A stretch of 64,000 nucleotides of DNA. Source: Chthonomonas calidirosea. Lineage in GTDB: Bacteria; Armatimonadota; Fimbriimonadia; Fimbriimonadales; Fimbriimonadaceae. The notes beneath the pieces are model-generated. The model worked only from the letters and a program-made list of their open reading frames with translations, was not told the DNA's origin and ran no database searches. This document shows, piece by piece, positions 16,109 to 24,187 of the stretch (its first letter is position 1; each line of letters opens with the position of its first letter). A program made the translations under genes and the position numbers. The stretch lies in NCBI GenBank assembly GCA_945882415.1, contig CAMCWC010000010.1:62001-126000 (forward strand). The letters run 5' to 3'.

Positions 16109-17956
16109 GTGAGCCTTCACGAACCATCCGAAACCGCCGGAAGAATCCGGCAACTCGATCCTCACACCGTCAACCAGATCGCCGCCGGCGAGGTTGTTGA
16201 ACGCCCAGCCTCGGTGGTCAAAGAGCTCGTGGAAAACGCGTTGGACGCGATGAGCACGCGGATCGAAGTCGAGCTCACCGACGCGGGCAGAACTCGAATC
16301 GTGGTTCGCGACAACGGCATCGGGATGTCCCGCGAAGAGGCGCACCTTTCGCTCTCTCGCCATGCAACGTCGAAGATTCGTGATGCCGAAGACTTGCTCC
16401 ATGTCGGCACGTTAGGCTTTCGTGGAGAGGCGCTCCCGAGCATTGCGTCGGTTTCCCGGTTCACCCTCATCACCGGAAACGTTGACGGCCTTCGCACGCG
16501 GCTTGAGATCGAGGGCGGCGAGCTTCGCCCGGCCGAGGCCGAAGCTGGATCTCGCGGCACCGAGATCGTCATTGAAGATCTCTTCTTCAATGTCCCGGCC
16601 CGGCGGAAATTCCTCAAATCGGACACGACCGAACTCGGCCAATCGCTCGATCATCTCTCTCGATACGCCTTTGCCTATCCGCACGTCGCCTTCAAGGTCA
16701 CCCACAACGGCCAAGTCGCGATGGAAACTCCAGGACGAGACGACCGGCTGGAGGCCATCGGAGCTGTCTGGAGCCGCGACGTCGCCCGCGCCCTCGTTCC
16801 CCTAGAAGCCCGCGCGGGAGATTTGCGCATTCACGGCTACATCAGCCCGCCGCACGTCACCCGGCCGACTCGCGCCTACCAGTTTCTATTCGTCAACGGT
16901 CGCCCGGTCCGGTCCCGAAATCTCACCGTGGCCGTAGACGTTGCGCTTCGTGACATCACGCCCGAGCGCCGATATCCGTACCTCGTCCTGATGCTCGAAA
17001 TCGATCCATCGAAGATCGACATCAATGTTTCTCCAACCAAGAGCGATGTTCGGTTTCAGCAAGAAAATCAGGCGTTTGATGGCATCCGGCTGGCAATCAA
17101 GAACGCCCTGTTGACCCACGGCATGATGCCTTCCGCCGCCCAGATTGCGACGGTGAATGAAGCCCTGCGCGCCGCCTCTGGCCCTGCGCTGTTTGAAGCG
17201 GGGAGATCAGCCAGTCGCGTTCCCGAGCCAAGTAGTAGCCTTCCCCCAAGCTGGGCAAACCTGCCGCCCGTCAACGCCGAAGGCTTCGCCGCACCAAAAC
17301 CCACGGTCGAACCTTCGACATCCGAAGAGCCGACGACCGATGCCCCGGCACTTGAGAACCTGCCGTTCGTTTCACTTCTTGATGGCCTTCGAATCCTTGG
17401 CCAAGCGATGAACACGTTTATCATCGCGGAAACCCGGCACGGGCTTGTGGTGATCGATCAGCACGTTGCCCACGAGCGAATCCTGTACGAGTACCTTTGC
17501 GGCGTCCGCGGATCGGTCGGAATCGAGAAGCAAGTGCTGCTCGTCCCGCAAACGCTCGAACTGGATCGCCGCGCCGCCACCCTCCTCGGAGAGCGACTCA
17601 ACGAAATCACCGAGGTCGGTTTTGAACTCGAGCCGTTTGGCGGAGAAAGCTTCGTCGTTCGTGCGGTGCCCGCTGCCATCCGTGGCCGAGATCCCATTCG
17701 GATGTTGCGAGACATGGTGGACGAACTGGTCGAGTCCTCCGTCCATCGCAGACTGATGCCAACCCGAGAACAAATCTGGATCACGTGCTCCTGCAAAATG
17801 GCGGTCAAAGCGGGCGACCCGCTCAGCATGGCCGAGATGGAAAAGCTCGTTACCGATTTGGCACTGACGGAGAACCCGTATCTTTGCCCCCACGGGCGCC
17901 CCATTACGGTCACCCTTTCGACGGAAAACTTGCTCAAGCTTTTCAAACGCACCTGA
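16109..17956 (+). CDS. mutL: DNA mismatch repair protein MutL (endonuclease type)
   Basis: Start at GTG 16109, one base after the preceding stop. N-terminal GHKL ATPase: KELVENALDA, RDNGIGM, LGFRGEALPSI. A Pro/Ser-rich linker spans about residues 370-435. C-terminal dimerisation/nuclease domain: DQHVAHERILYE at 450-461 corresponds to the DQHA(X)2E(X)4E metal motif (Val for Ala), and the CPHGRP motif near 593 is present. So the protein should nick DNA itself, as expected in bacteria lacking MutH. 615 residues. mutS is not here; MutS2 at 37.5-39.8 kb is not its mismatch-repair partner. Confidence 0.93.
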   Translation: MSLHEPSETAGRIRQLDPHTVNQIAAGEVVERPASVVKELVENALDAMSTRIEVELTDAGRTRIVVRDNGIGMSREEAHLSLSRHATSKIRDAEDLLHVGTLGFRGEALPSIASVSRFTLITGNVDGLRTRLEIEGGELRPAEAEAGSRGTEIVIEDLFFNVPARRKFLKSDTTELGQSLDHLSRYAFAYPHVAFKVTHNGQVAMETPGRDDRLEAIGAVWSRDVARALVPLEARAGDLRIHGYISPPHVTRPTRAYQFLFVNGRPVRSRNLTVAVDVALRDITPERRYPYLVLMLEIDPSKIDINVSPTKSDVRFQQENQAFDGIRLAIKNALLTHGMMPSAAQIATVNEALRAASGPALFEAGRSASRVPEPSSSLPPSWANLPPVNAEGFAAPKPTVEPSTSEEPTTDAPALENLPFVSLLDGLRILGQAMNTFIIAETRHGLVVIDQHVAHERILYEYLCGVRGSVGIEKQVLLVPQTLELDRRAATLLGERLNEITEVGFELEPFGGESFVVRAVPAAIRGRDPIRMLRDMVDELVESSVHRRLMPTREQIWITCSCKMAVKAGDPLSMAEMEKLVTDLALTENPYLCPHGRPITVTLSTENLLKLFKRT

Positions 17957-18128
17957 AACCCGGGATTTTCCGAAAAATTGCCCAAGGAAGGACCGTTCTT
18001 TACAGTGTCTTAACCCAAATCGGGCACAACTGAGTGATACTTGGCCGGGGAGACTTTTTCCGGCAAGACATGAGGAACCGCTTTTGGCTTTGGCTCAAGA
18101 CTTGCAACCGGAGAATTTAGAGGGCAGC

Positions 18129-18803
18129 ATGATGAAGCTGTTGATCGTGGATGACGAACCCGTCATTCTGGAAACGGTCGAGGCGAAAATGCGCAAGGAA
18201 GGTTTCACGACCTTCGTTGCGGATTCCGCTGAAGAAGGAATGCGCCTCTTCCGACGCATCAAGCCCGACCTCGTGATCCTCGATATCATGCTGCCGCAGC
18301 GCTCTGGCTTCGACTTCTGCCGAGCGATTCGAAAGGACAGCAACACCCCAATCATTTTTGTCTCGGCCCGCGCTGATGAAGCGGATCGTGTGAAGGGTCT
18401 CGAACTCGGTGCCGACGATTACGTGGTCAAGCCGTTCAACCTCGGCGAACTCGCCGCGCGCGTTAAGGCGATTTTGCGACGCTCGACCGGAGAACCGGTT
18501 CGCGAGGTCATCGAGTCTGGCAACTTACGCGTCGATCCCCGAAGCCATGAGGCGTGGATCGACGACCGACCACTGAACCTTTCGCCAAAGGAATTTGCGC
18601 TGATGTACTTCCTCGGCCGAAACGTGGGCCAAGTCTTCTCACGCGAAACCTTGCTGGACCGAGTGTGGGGCCGAGAAGCGTTCATTTCTGGCCGCACCGT
18701 GGATGTTCACATCCGCTGGCTGCGAACCCGAATTGAGCCGGATCCAACGAACCCAACGCGGCTTCTCACCATCCGCGGCGTCGGCTATAAGTTCACGGGC
18801 TAG
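18129..18803 (+). CDS. OmpR/PhoB-family response regulator (orphan)
   Basis: Two-domain transcription factor, 224 residues from ATG 18129 (GAGGG five bases upstream; the frame is open further to 18084). Receiver: KLLIVDDEPV (acidic pair), phospho-acceptor Asp in LVILDIMLP, Thr/Ser switch IIFVSARAD, Lys in YVVKPFN. C-terminal winged helix: LNLSPKEFALMYFLGRN and GRTVDVHIRWLRTRIE, RTIRGVGYKF-like end. No histidine kinase is adjacent on either side, which makes it an orphan here. A 172-nt gap separates it from mutL and contains an imperfect GCCGG/CCGGC stem at about 18042-18068 of unclear meaning. Confidence 0.92.
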   Translation: MMKLLIVDDEPVILETVEAKMRKEGFTTFVADSAEEGMRLFRRIKPDLVILDIMLPQRSGFDFCRAIRKDSNTPIIFVSARADEADRVKGLELGADDYVVKPFNLGELAARVKAILRRSTGEPVREVIESGNLRVDPRSHEAWIDDRPLNLSPKEFALMYFLGRNVGQVFSRETLLDRVWGREAFISGRTVDVHIRWLRTRIEPDPTNPTRLLTIRGVGYKFTG

Positions 18804-18826
18804 AGAAAATCAGCGATCATGAGCGC

Positions 18827-19747
18827 ATGAGTCCATTGCGCGAAGCGGTTTTACTCGTCAACGGTAAATCCCGCCGAGGACGAGACCTGTATGACGCCGC
18901 GCACCTGCGACTTGTGGATGCCGGGTTCCATTTTCATAAGGCCGGAGCTTTCCGGCAAATGGATCAGCTTCTCGGACTCGTTGATGATGCGATTCGCTCC
19001 GAGATTCCTCTCATCGTTGTCGGCGGCGGAGATGGCACGCTGTCGTCCGTCGCGCAAAAGCTGATTGGCACGAAGACCACTCTCGGAGTTTTGCCTCTTG
19101 GAACTGGAAACGCGTTTGCGCGTGATCTCGGCATTTCTCCCGACCTCAACCTTGCCCTCCCGGTGATTATGTCGGGCGAAACCAGGATGGTTGACCTGGG
19201 CGAAGCGAACGGCTCGGTGTTTGTCAATATCGCTTCGGTTGGCCTGACGACAGAAATCGCCAAGTCTCTGGACCCGACTTTGAAACGCACCCTCGGCAAG
19301 GCAGCGTATATTGCCGCCGTTTGGAGGGCACTAGCCCGCGTGAAGCCTTTTTGGGTCACGTTGTCCACCGAGAATGGCCTGGCTAAATTCGAGACCCTTC
19401 AAGTAGTCATCGGTTGCGGACGCTTCCATGCCGGGCCGTTTCAGCTCTCGGAAGCCGCCAGCATCGATTCCGGCAAATTATCGCTCTATGCGCTCCAGAC
19501 CGCCCGAAAATCTGCCCTTCTGAAACTCGCGCTTAACTTGACCTTTGGCCACCACGGGCGCCTGGAGGAGGTTCATACCGAGGAAACGGCAGGGGGGACG
19601 CTCAGAACCGATCCGAAGCGAAAAGTGACTGTGGACGGCGAAATCTCGCAACGGACCCCTCTCGAGTTCAAGATTCTTCCCGCTGCACTGCGGGTTCTGG
19701 TCCCGCATTCTGCCGATATCTCGCCAATGAGCGAACAATCGGTGTGA
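18827..19747 (+). CDS. Diacylglycerol kinase family (YegS/DagK-type) lipid kinase
   Basis: Phosphorylates a lipid or sphingoid-like alcohol with ATP. The nucleotide motif VVGGGDGTLSSVA and LGVLPLGTGNAFARDLGI are diagnostic. IASVGLTTEI and VTVDGEISQRTPLEFKI in the C-terminal beta-rich domain also match. Length 306. It starts 23 nt after the response regulator gene, so the pair may be co-expressed. A physiological role in diacylglycerol recycling is likely but not proved by sequence. Confidence 0.87.
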   Translation: MSPLREAVLLVNGKSRRGRDLYDAAHLRLVDAGFHFHKAGAFRQMDQLLGLVDDAIRSEIPLIVVGGGDGTLSSVAQKLIGTKTTLGVLPLGTGNAFARDLGISPDLNLALPVIMSGETRMVDLGEANGSVFVNIASVGLTTEIAKSLDPTLKRTLGKAAYIAAVWRALARVKPFWVTLSTENGLAKFETLQVVIGCGRFHAGPFQLSEAASIDSGKLSLYALQTARKSALLKLALNLTFGHHGRLEEVHTEETAGGTLRTDPKRKVTVDGEISQRTPLEFKILPAALRVLVPHSADISPMSEQSV

Positions 19748-19815
19748 TTCAATAGACCTTGTGCCTACGATTAGGTAAACACTTCTCGCATACTTCACTC
19801 AAACTTGGCGGCAAC

Positions 19816-20409
19816 TTGAGCATCGCAGCAGATTGGTATTACATTGGACACTACGGGCAACTCGGTCCGTTAACGCTCGACCAGATGGAAGAACTGGTTG
19901 CGGGCGGCGTTATCGACCGTGATACGTACGTTTGGAAGCAGGGACTTCCCGACTGGATGCCTGCGGGAAAGACTCCAGAAATCAGCACGATGTTCATGGA
20001 TGTGAAGACGAACGTCGCCCCGCCTCCCCCACCATCACCTGGCGCAAGAACGGCTGGCCCAACCGATCCTTACGGCGCTGTCGCCGGAATGGGACAACAG
20101 ACCAGACCCGCCGCGCCGAACTTCGGGATTAGCGATCCATTCGGTGCGCCGGCCGATCTGACGATGTCAATGACCTCGATGTCGCCATACGGCAGCCAGC
20201 GCAGCGACCGTAGCCGAATCCTCGCGGGAATTCTGCAGTTGATCATCCCCGGCGTCGGACGGATCTACCTCGGCTTCAGCGCCATCGGCGTGCTGCAATT
20301 GGTCCTCTCCCTCTGTGGCGTTGGCTTCATCTGGTCCTTCATCGACGGAATTTTGATCCTGGTTGGCAACGTTCGGATGGATGGTTACGGTCGGCAACTC
20401 GGCGACTAA
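19816..20409 (+). CDS. GYF_2-domain / TM2-like membrane protein
   Basis: N-terminal GYF_2 domain (also called DUF4339): WYYIGHYGQLGPLTLDQMEEL followed by YVWKQGLPDWMPA, known from protein-protein contact modules. Then a Pro/Gly/Met-rich linker and a TM2-like pair of helices (ILAGILQLIIPGVGRIYLG, then GVLQLVLSLCGVGFIWSFIDG, with the family's xxPGxGRxYLG turn), ending in NVRMDGYGRQLGD. Start uncertain: TTG at 19816 (LSIAADWYYIG) fits the domain edge, and another TTG lies at 19759. 197 residues from 19816. Function unknown beyond a membrane scaffold role. Confidence 0.75.
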   Translation: MSIAADWYYIGHYGQLGPLTLDQMEELVAGGVIDRDTYVWKQGLPDWMPAGKTPEISTMFMDVKTNVAPPPPPSPGARTAGPTDPYGAVAGMGQQTRPAAPNFGISDPFGAPADLTMSMTSMSPYGSQRSDRSRILAGILQLIIPGVGRIYLGFSAIGVLQLVLSLCGVGFIWSFIDGILILVGNVRMDGYGRQLGD

Positions 20410-20474
20410 TTACGCTTGGTCCTAATCCATTGTTCCGTTTTGGGTTTCCTGTCGTCTGAATAATTGCGAATTTC

Positions 20475-21038
20475 ATGAACCCACGAACTTTTCGGTGTCT
20501 AGCCCTTGTCGCGCTCCAAATCGGGGTCGCGTCCGCGTTTGCTCAGGGTTACGCCCCCCAGCCGGGCGAAACGGTTGTGCGCTTCGATGTTGAGAACCGC
20601 GGAAGTATCTTTGTCCGCTTCTTCACCAAAGAGGCACCTAAGGCAACCGCCCAGGTTCTTCGCCTTTCGCGCCAAGGTTTCTACAACGGCTTGCAGTTTT
20701 TCCGAGTGGAGCGAACACCACGCCCTTATCTAGCCTTCTTTGGCGATCCGCAGACGAAGTCGCTCAGTCTCGATTCGCCGCAAGTTGGAACCGGTGGTTC
20801 TGGAACCAAAGTTCCTCTCGAAACCACCCCGTATGAGCACGAGGAAGGCTCCGTTGGCCTCGCTCGCCCCTCCGATAACCCAAACGGCGGCGATAGCCAA
20901 ATCTACTTCTCCCTGGGTCGCTCGAAGTTTCTGGATGGCAAATACACGATCTTCGGCAAGGTCGTTTCGGGCATCGAGGTCCTTCGAAAGCTAGAGAAAG
21001 GCGATCGGGTCACTTCGGTGCGAATCGTGAGCGAATAA
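20475..21038 (+). CDS. Secreted cyclophilin-type peptidyl-prolyl cis-trans isomerase
   Basis: A 187-residue protein with a signal peptide (MNPRTFRCLALVALQIGVASAFAQ). Cyclophilin fold: VRFDVENRGSIFVRFFTKEAPKA, FYNGLQFFRVERTPRPYL, GSVGLARPSDNPNGGDSQIYFSL and FGKVVSGIEVLRKLEKGD. The family's active-site arginine is preserved in the FFRVE region (F-R-V), but the usual xQGGDP loop is replaced by FFGDPQT. It acts in the periplasm on secreted or outer-membrane proteins, as inferred from the signal sequence. It could also retain folding rather than catalytic activity. Confidence 0.85.
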   Translation: MNPRTFRCLALVALQIGVASAFAQGYAPQPGETVVRFDVENRGSIFVRFFTKEAPKATAQVLRLSRQGFYNGLQFFRVERTPRPYLAFFGDPQTKSLSLDSPQVGTGGSGTKVPLETTPYEHEEGSVGLARPSDNPNGGDSQIYFSLGRSKFLDGKYTIFGKVVSGIEVLRKLEKGDRVTSVRIVSE

Positions 21039-21091
21039 TTTTGAAGTCCGCTCGGCAAACGAGCCGCCTTGCGTGTTAAACTCGCAGACCC

Positions 21092-22042
21092 GTGCAGCTT
21101 GCCCGCGCGCTCGCAACCCGTTTCTTACTGGGATTATTGAGCCTGCTATTCATCTCCTTCGTCACGTTTCTGGCCGATGAAATTCAGCCCGGAGACGCGG
21201 CAACCGTATTGGCCGGAGAAAAAGCAAGCGCCGAGACCATAGAGCGATTGCGGGAAAACCTCGGCCTCAACCGACCGTGGCCGATTCGGTACGTGGAGTT
21301 CGTCAGCAAAGCGGTTCGCGGAGACTTTGGCACCAGCTATTACGGGGTGAAAGAACCCGTAGGTCAGCTCGTCGGCCGGAACGTCACGATGACGATCACC
21401 ATCGCCAGTTGCGCGATTCTGCTCGCCTCAGCCATCGGCATTTTCCTAGGCACGCTGGCCGCCGTTTGGCAGAACAAACCTCCGGACCAAGGCATTTTGT
21501 TTGTCAGCACGTTTGGCGTCACGTTGCCAAACTTCGTTCTTGCGCCAATCCTTGCGTATTTCTTCGCGTTGCAATGGGATGTGTTGCCGCTCACCTGGAG
21601 TGTGGACCGCGTCGCGCCGGATTACTACTATCTAATCCTTCCGGTCATCGTCCTTGCCATGCGCCCAACCGCGTTGCTGACTCGACTCACTCGCGCCAGC
21701 ATGGTCGAAACGCTACGACAGGAGTTCATCCGGACTGCCATTGCAAAGGGTGTTCCGCCGTTTCGCATGTACGTGAAGCACGCGCTTCGGAATGCCATCC
21801 TGCCCGTAATCACCGCGATCGGTACGTCATTTGGCTTCCTGCTCACCGGATCGTTCGTTGTCGAAACCTACTTCCTTCTGCCTGGCCTTGGCAGCACGAC
21901 AATCGATGCCATCCGAAAAGGCGACATTCCCGTGGTGCAAGCCTGCGTCATGCTGACCGGTGCCATCTTCATCGTTTTGAATCTCTTCGTTGACCTCATC
22001 CTGCCCATCCTCGATCCACGAATTCGGGAGAGTCAAGTTTGA
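21092..22042 (+). CDS. ABC transporter permease, oligopeptide/dipeptide type (DppB/OppB family)
   Basis: First of two paired inner-membrane permeases. 316 residues with about six transmembrane helices; the first (ARALATRFLLGLLSLLFISFVTF), then a periplasmic loop typical of DppB (LNRPWPIRYVEFVSKAVRGDFGTSY), and the EAA-type loop RQEFIRTAIAKGVPPFRMYVKHALRNAI that docks on the ATPase. Start GTG. The next gene overlaps by 4 nt (ATGA). No substrate-binding protein or ATPase is in this window, so the full transporter is incomplete here. Confidence 0.88.
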   Translation: MQLARALATRFLLGLLSLLFISFVTFLADEIQPGDAATVLAGEKASAETIERLRENLGLNRPWPIRYVEFVSKAVRGDFGTSYYGVKEPVGQLVGRNVTMTITIASCAILLASAIGIFLGTLAAVWQNKPPDQGILFVSTFGVTLPNFVLAPILAYFFALQWDVLPLTWSVDRVAPDYYYLILPVIVLAMRPTALLTRLTRASMVETLRQEFIRTAIAKGVPPFRMYVKHALRNAILPVITAIGTSFGFLLTGSFVVETYFLLPGLGSTTIDAIRKGDIPVVQACVMLTGAIFIVLNLFVDLILPILDPRIRESQV

Positions 22043-22929
22043 TGAAGCTCAAGAGCAAAAACCCGCGGAAGAAGCGACTTGGCCTCATCTTCGGCGCGGC
22101 TTACTTGGTGCTGTTGTTGCTCTTTGCGATCTTCGGCCCGATGATTCGAAACGCGCAGCTCAGCGATGTTGCCAAGGGCGTTGATCCCGACATCCGGGTT
22201 TACAACGCGGTCCTTGATCCGGTGAGCTCCAGCCCGTTCGCTCCGGCCGGAGGAGCCGCCATTCTTGGCACCGATGAGCTTCGGCGAGACATCGTGGCTC
22301 GACTCGCGGAGGGCGCCCGAGTGTCGCTCACCGTCGGGCTCTCGGTTCAGCTGATTGCTCTTCTCGTCGGAATCACCGTCGGGGTACTCGGCGTGCTCGC
22401 GCCGAAGTGGATTCGGAATCCGCTGATGCGGTTCACCGACGGCATGTTCGCTTTCCCAGACATCCTGCTCGCGATCCTTATCGTCAGCGTGGCCGGGCTT
22501 GGCATGGGACCCGTGATTTTCGCCCTTTCCGTGACCGCCTGGCCCAGCATTGCGCGTCTTGTCGCGTCGCAGGTGGCAACGCTTAAAGACCGCGAGTACG
22601 TGGTCGCCGCGAAAGCAGCAGGCGCCAGCAATTTCTATCTCGTCACGCGGCACATCTTGCCGCAAATCACAGGGATTCTCTTGGCGTATTCGATGATCGA
22701 CCTCGCAGGCACCATCCTCGCCGAAAGCACCCTCAGCTTCTTGGGAATCGGTGTTCAAGAGCCGCAGCCCAGCTGGGGCGGCATGATCAATGGCGCGCGC
22801 CTCAACATGAACAGCTACCCAGTTCTACTGATCTGGCCCTGCGCGATGTTGAGCATGACGATCTTTGCGCTCAACTTCGTGGGCGACGGTCTCCGGGCCC
22901 TTGCGGACCCGAGAGATAGATCAGCCTAA
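22039..22929 (+). CDS. ABC transporter permease, oligopeptide/dipeptide type (DppC/OppC family)
   Basis: Partner of the preceding permease. N-terminal basic stretch and transmembrane helix (GLIFGAAYLVLLLLFAIFG), then LGTDELRRDIVARLAEGARVSL, the conserved DppC loop, and EAA motif LKDREYVVAAKAAGASNFYLVTRHILPQ. 296 residues. It ends 4 nt before the convergent S41 protease gene; no terminator fits in between, so transcripts probably read across. Confidence 0.88.
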   Translation: MMKLKSKNPRKKRLGLIFGAAYLVLLLLFAIFGPMIRNAQLSDVAKGVDPDIRVYNAVLDPVSSSPFAPAGGAAILGTDELRRDIVARLAEGARVSLTVGLSVQLIALLVGITVGVLGVLAPKWIRNPLMRFTDGMFAFPDILLAILIVSVAGLGMGPVIFALSVTAWPSIARLVASQVATLKDREYVVAAKAAGASNFYLVTRHILPQITGILLAYSMIDLAGTILAESTLSFLGIGVQEPQPSWGGMINGARLNMNSYPVLLIWPCAMLSMTIFALNFVGDGLRALADPRDRSA

Positions 22930-22933
22930 TCGG

Positions 22934-24187
22934 TCAGTTCCGCGCTTGCTTTAGAACCGTCTCAATCGCCTTCTGGAGCTGGTTGTCGCTCTTTGGGTTA
23001 CCGAACTCGGGGTCCTTGTCCAGATCGAGTTCCACGGCGACGCTAGGCTTCAATCCGCCATCAATGTAGATGCCATCCTGATCGACCTTGCGGCCGATGT
23101 CATCTCCGCTCGGCAAGTAGTACTTCGCGATCGTGACCTTCGCGCTGCTCTTGTCCACGAGAGGGAACACGTTCTGGACGCTGGATTTCCCGTAAGAGTG
23201 GGTGCCAACCAACGTTGCCTTGTTGTAGTCCCGCAACACGCCAGCGAAGATTTCGGCCGCGCTTGCAGAGTTCTCGTCCATCAAGACAACCACCGGGTAA
23301 CCGAATGGCCGAACCTCATTGGATGCAGATCGAACGGTTTCATTGAATCCGTTTCGTCCCACCATCTTCACGACGACCTTGTCTGCCACAAATCGGCTCA
23401 ACATGTCAGCCGCGACGTCCAATAGTCCGCCCGGATTGCTGCGCATGTCGATAACAAGGCCCTTTGGCGACTTGCGATCTACCTTATCAAGCTCTCGGTC
23501 AAACTGCATCGTCGTCGGCTCGGCAAACTGCGAAACCGCAATGTAGCCGACCTTCGAATCTTCAAAGAACTTGCTCTCGACCGTCGGCGCGACGATTCGG
23601 GCTCGCTTGATCTTCATCGTCACGGGCTGCTGTTTGCCCTTCTTCGCAACGGTGAGGGTGACGAAGGTGCCTTCCTTGCCCTTGATCAGTAGGACAACGG
23701 CGTCGGTCGGCATCCCGCCAACTTTCTTGCCGTCAACCGCGATGATCACATCGTTGATGCGCAGGCCCGCCGCGTATGCCGGACCATCTTCGAAAACTGC
23801 CGCCGCTCGGACGCCCATCGCGTCATCGGACAATCGAGCGCCGACACCGAAGAAGTTGCCCGTCGTCTCTTCGCTGAACAGCTGAGCCGCCCGCGGTGGG
23901 AAGTACAACGTGTGAGGATCGCCAAGAGAGCTCAGCAGTCCTTGCATTCCGGCAAACCGGAGGTCGTCAGGCTTCACTTGTCGTGAATACTTAAACCGAA
24001 TCTGGTTGTAAGCCTGCTGGAAAACCTGTTCTGGGCTTGCTGCTTTCGCATTCTTGACACCGAGGAGCGAGTTGACCGCTCGAGAATCCACGCCCGAGCC
24101 TGATTGAAGATCTCGCCATGCGAACCCCAAGGATCCGGCACTCAGCGCGGCAACGGCGAACGCAACGTACTTGATTCCGGTTTTCAT
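22934..24187 (-). CDS. C-terminal processing peptidase, S41 family (CtpA-like), catalytically complete
   Basis: A PDZ-containing serine protease of the envelope. N-terminal membrane anchor or signal (VAFAVAALSAGSLGFAW), helical CtpA N-region with SSLGDPHTLYF, PDZ about residues 125-215 (AAVFEDGPAYAAGLRINDVIIAVDG), and tail-protease core: LVIDMRSNPGGLL, then NSASAAEIFAG with the nucleophile (second Ser of SAS) and HSYGKSSVQN with the catalytic Lys 25 residues later and Gln after it. 417 residues. It overlaps the next upstream gene by 4 nt; that gene encodes an S41 homologue without these residues. Likely role: processing or turnover of envelope proteins. Confidence 0.92.
   Translation of the reverse strand: MKTGIKYVAFAVAALSAGSLGFAWRDLQSGSGVDSRAVNSLLGVKNAKAASPEQVFQQAYNQIRFKYSRQVKPDDLRFAGMQGLLSSLGDPHTLYFPPRAAQLFSEETTGNFFGVGARLSDDAMGVRAAAVFEDGPAYAAGLRINDVIIAVDGKKVGGMPTDAVVLLIKGKEGTFVTLTVAKKGKQQPVTMKIKRARIVAPTVESKFFEDSKVGYIAVSQFAEPTTMQFDRELDKVDRKSPKGLVIDMRSNPGGLLDVAADMLSRFVADKVVVKMVGRNGFNETVRSASNEVRPFGYPVVVLMDENSASAAEIFAGVLRDYNKATLVGTHSYGKSSVQNVFPLVDKSSAKVTIAKYYLPSGDDIGRKVDQDGIYIDGGLKPSVAVELDLDKDPEFGNPKSDNQLQKAIETVLKQARN

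Noticed and set aside
18040-18070. Riboswitch or terminator between mutL and the response regulator
   Set aside because: Only a short GCCGG/CCGGC stem without U-run or conserved leader features was seen.
21050-21092. Terminator after the cyclophilin gene
   Set aside because: GCTCG-GCAAA-CGAGC is a 5-bp stem with no T-run, too weak to call.
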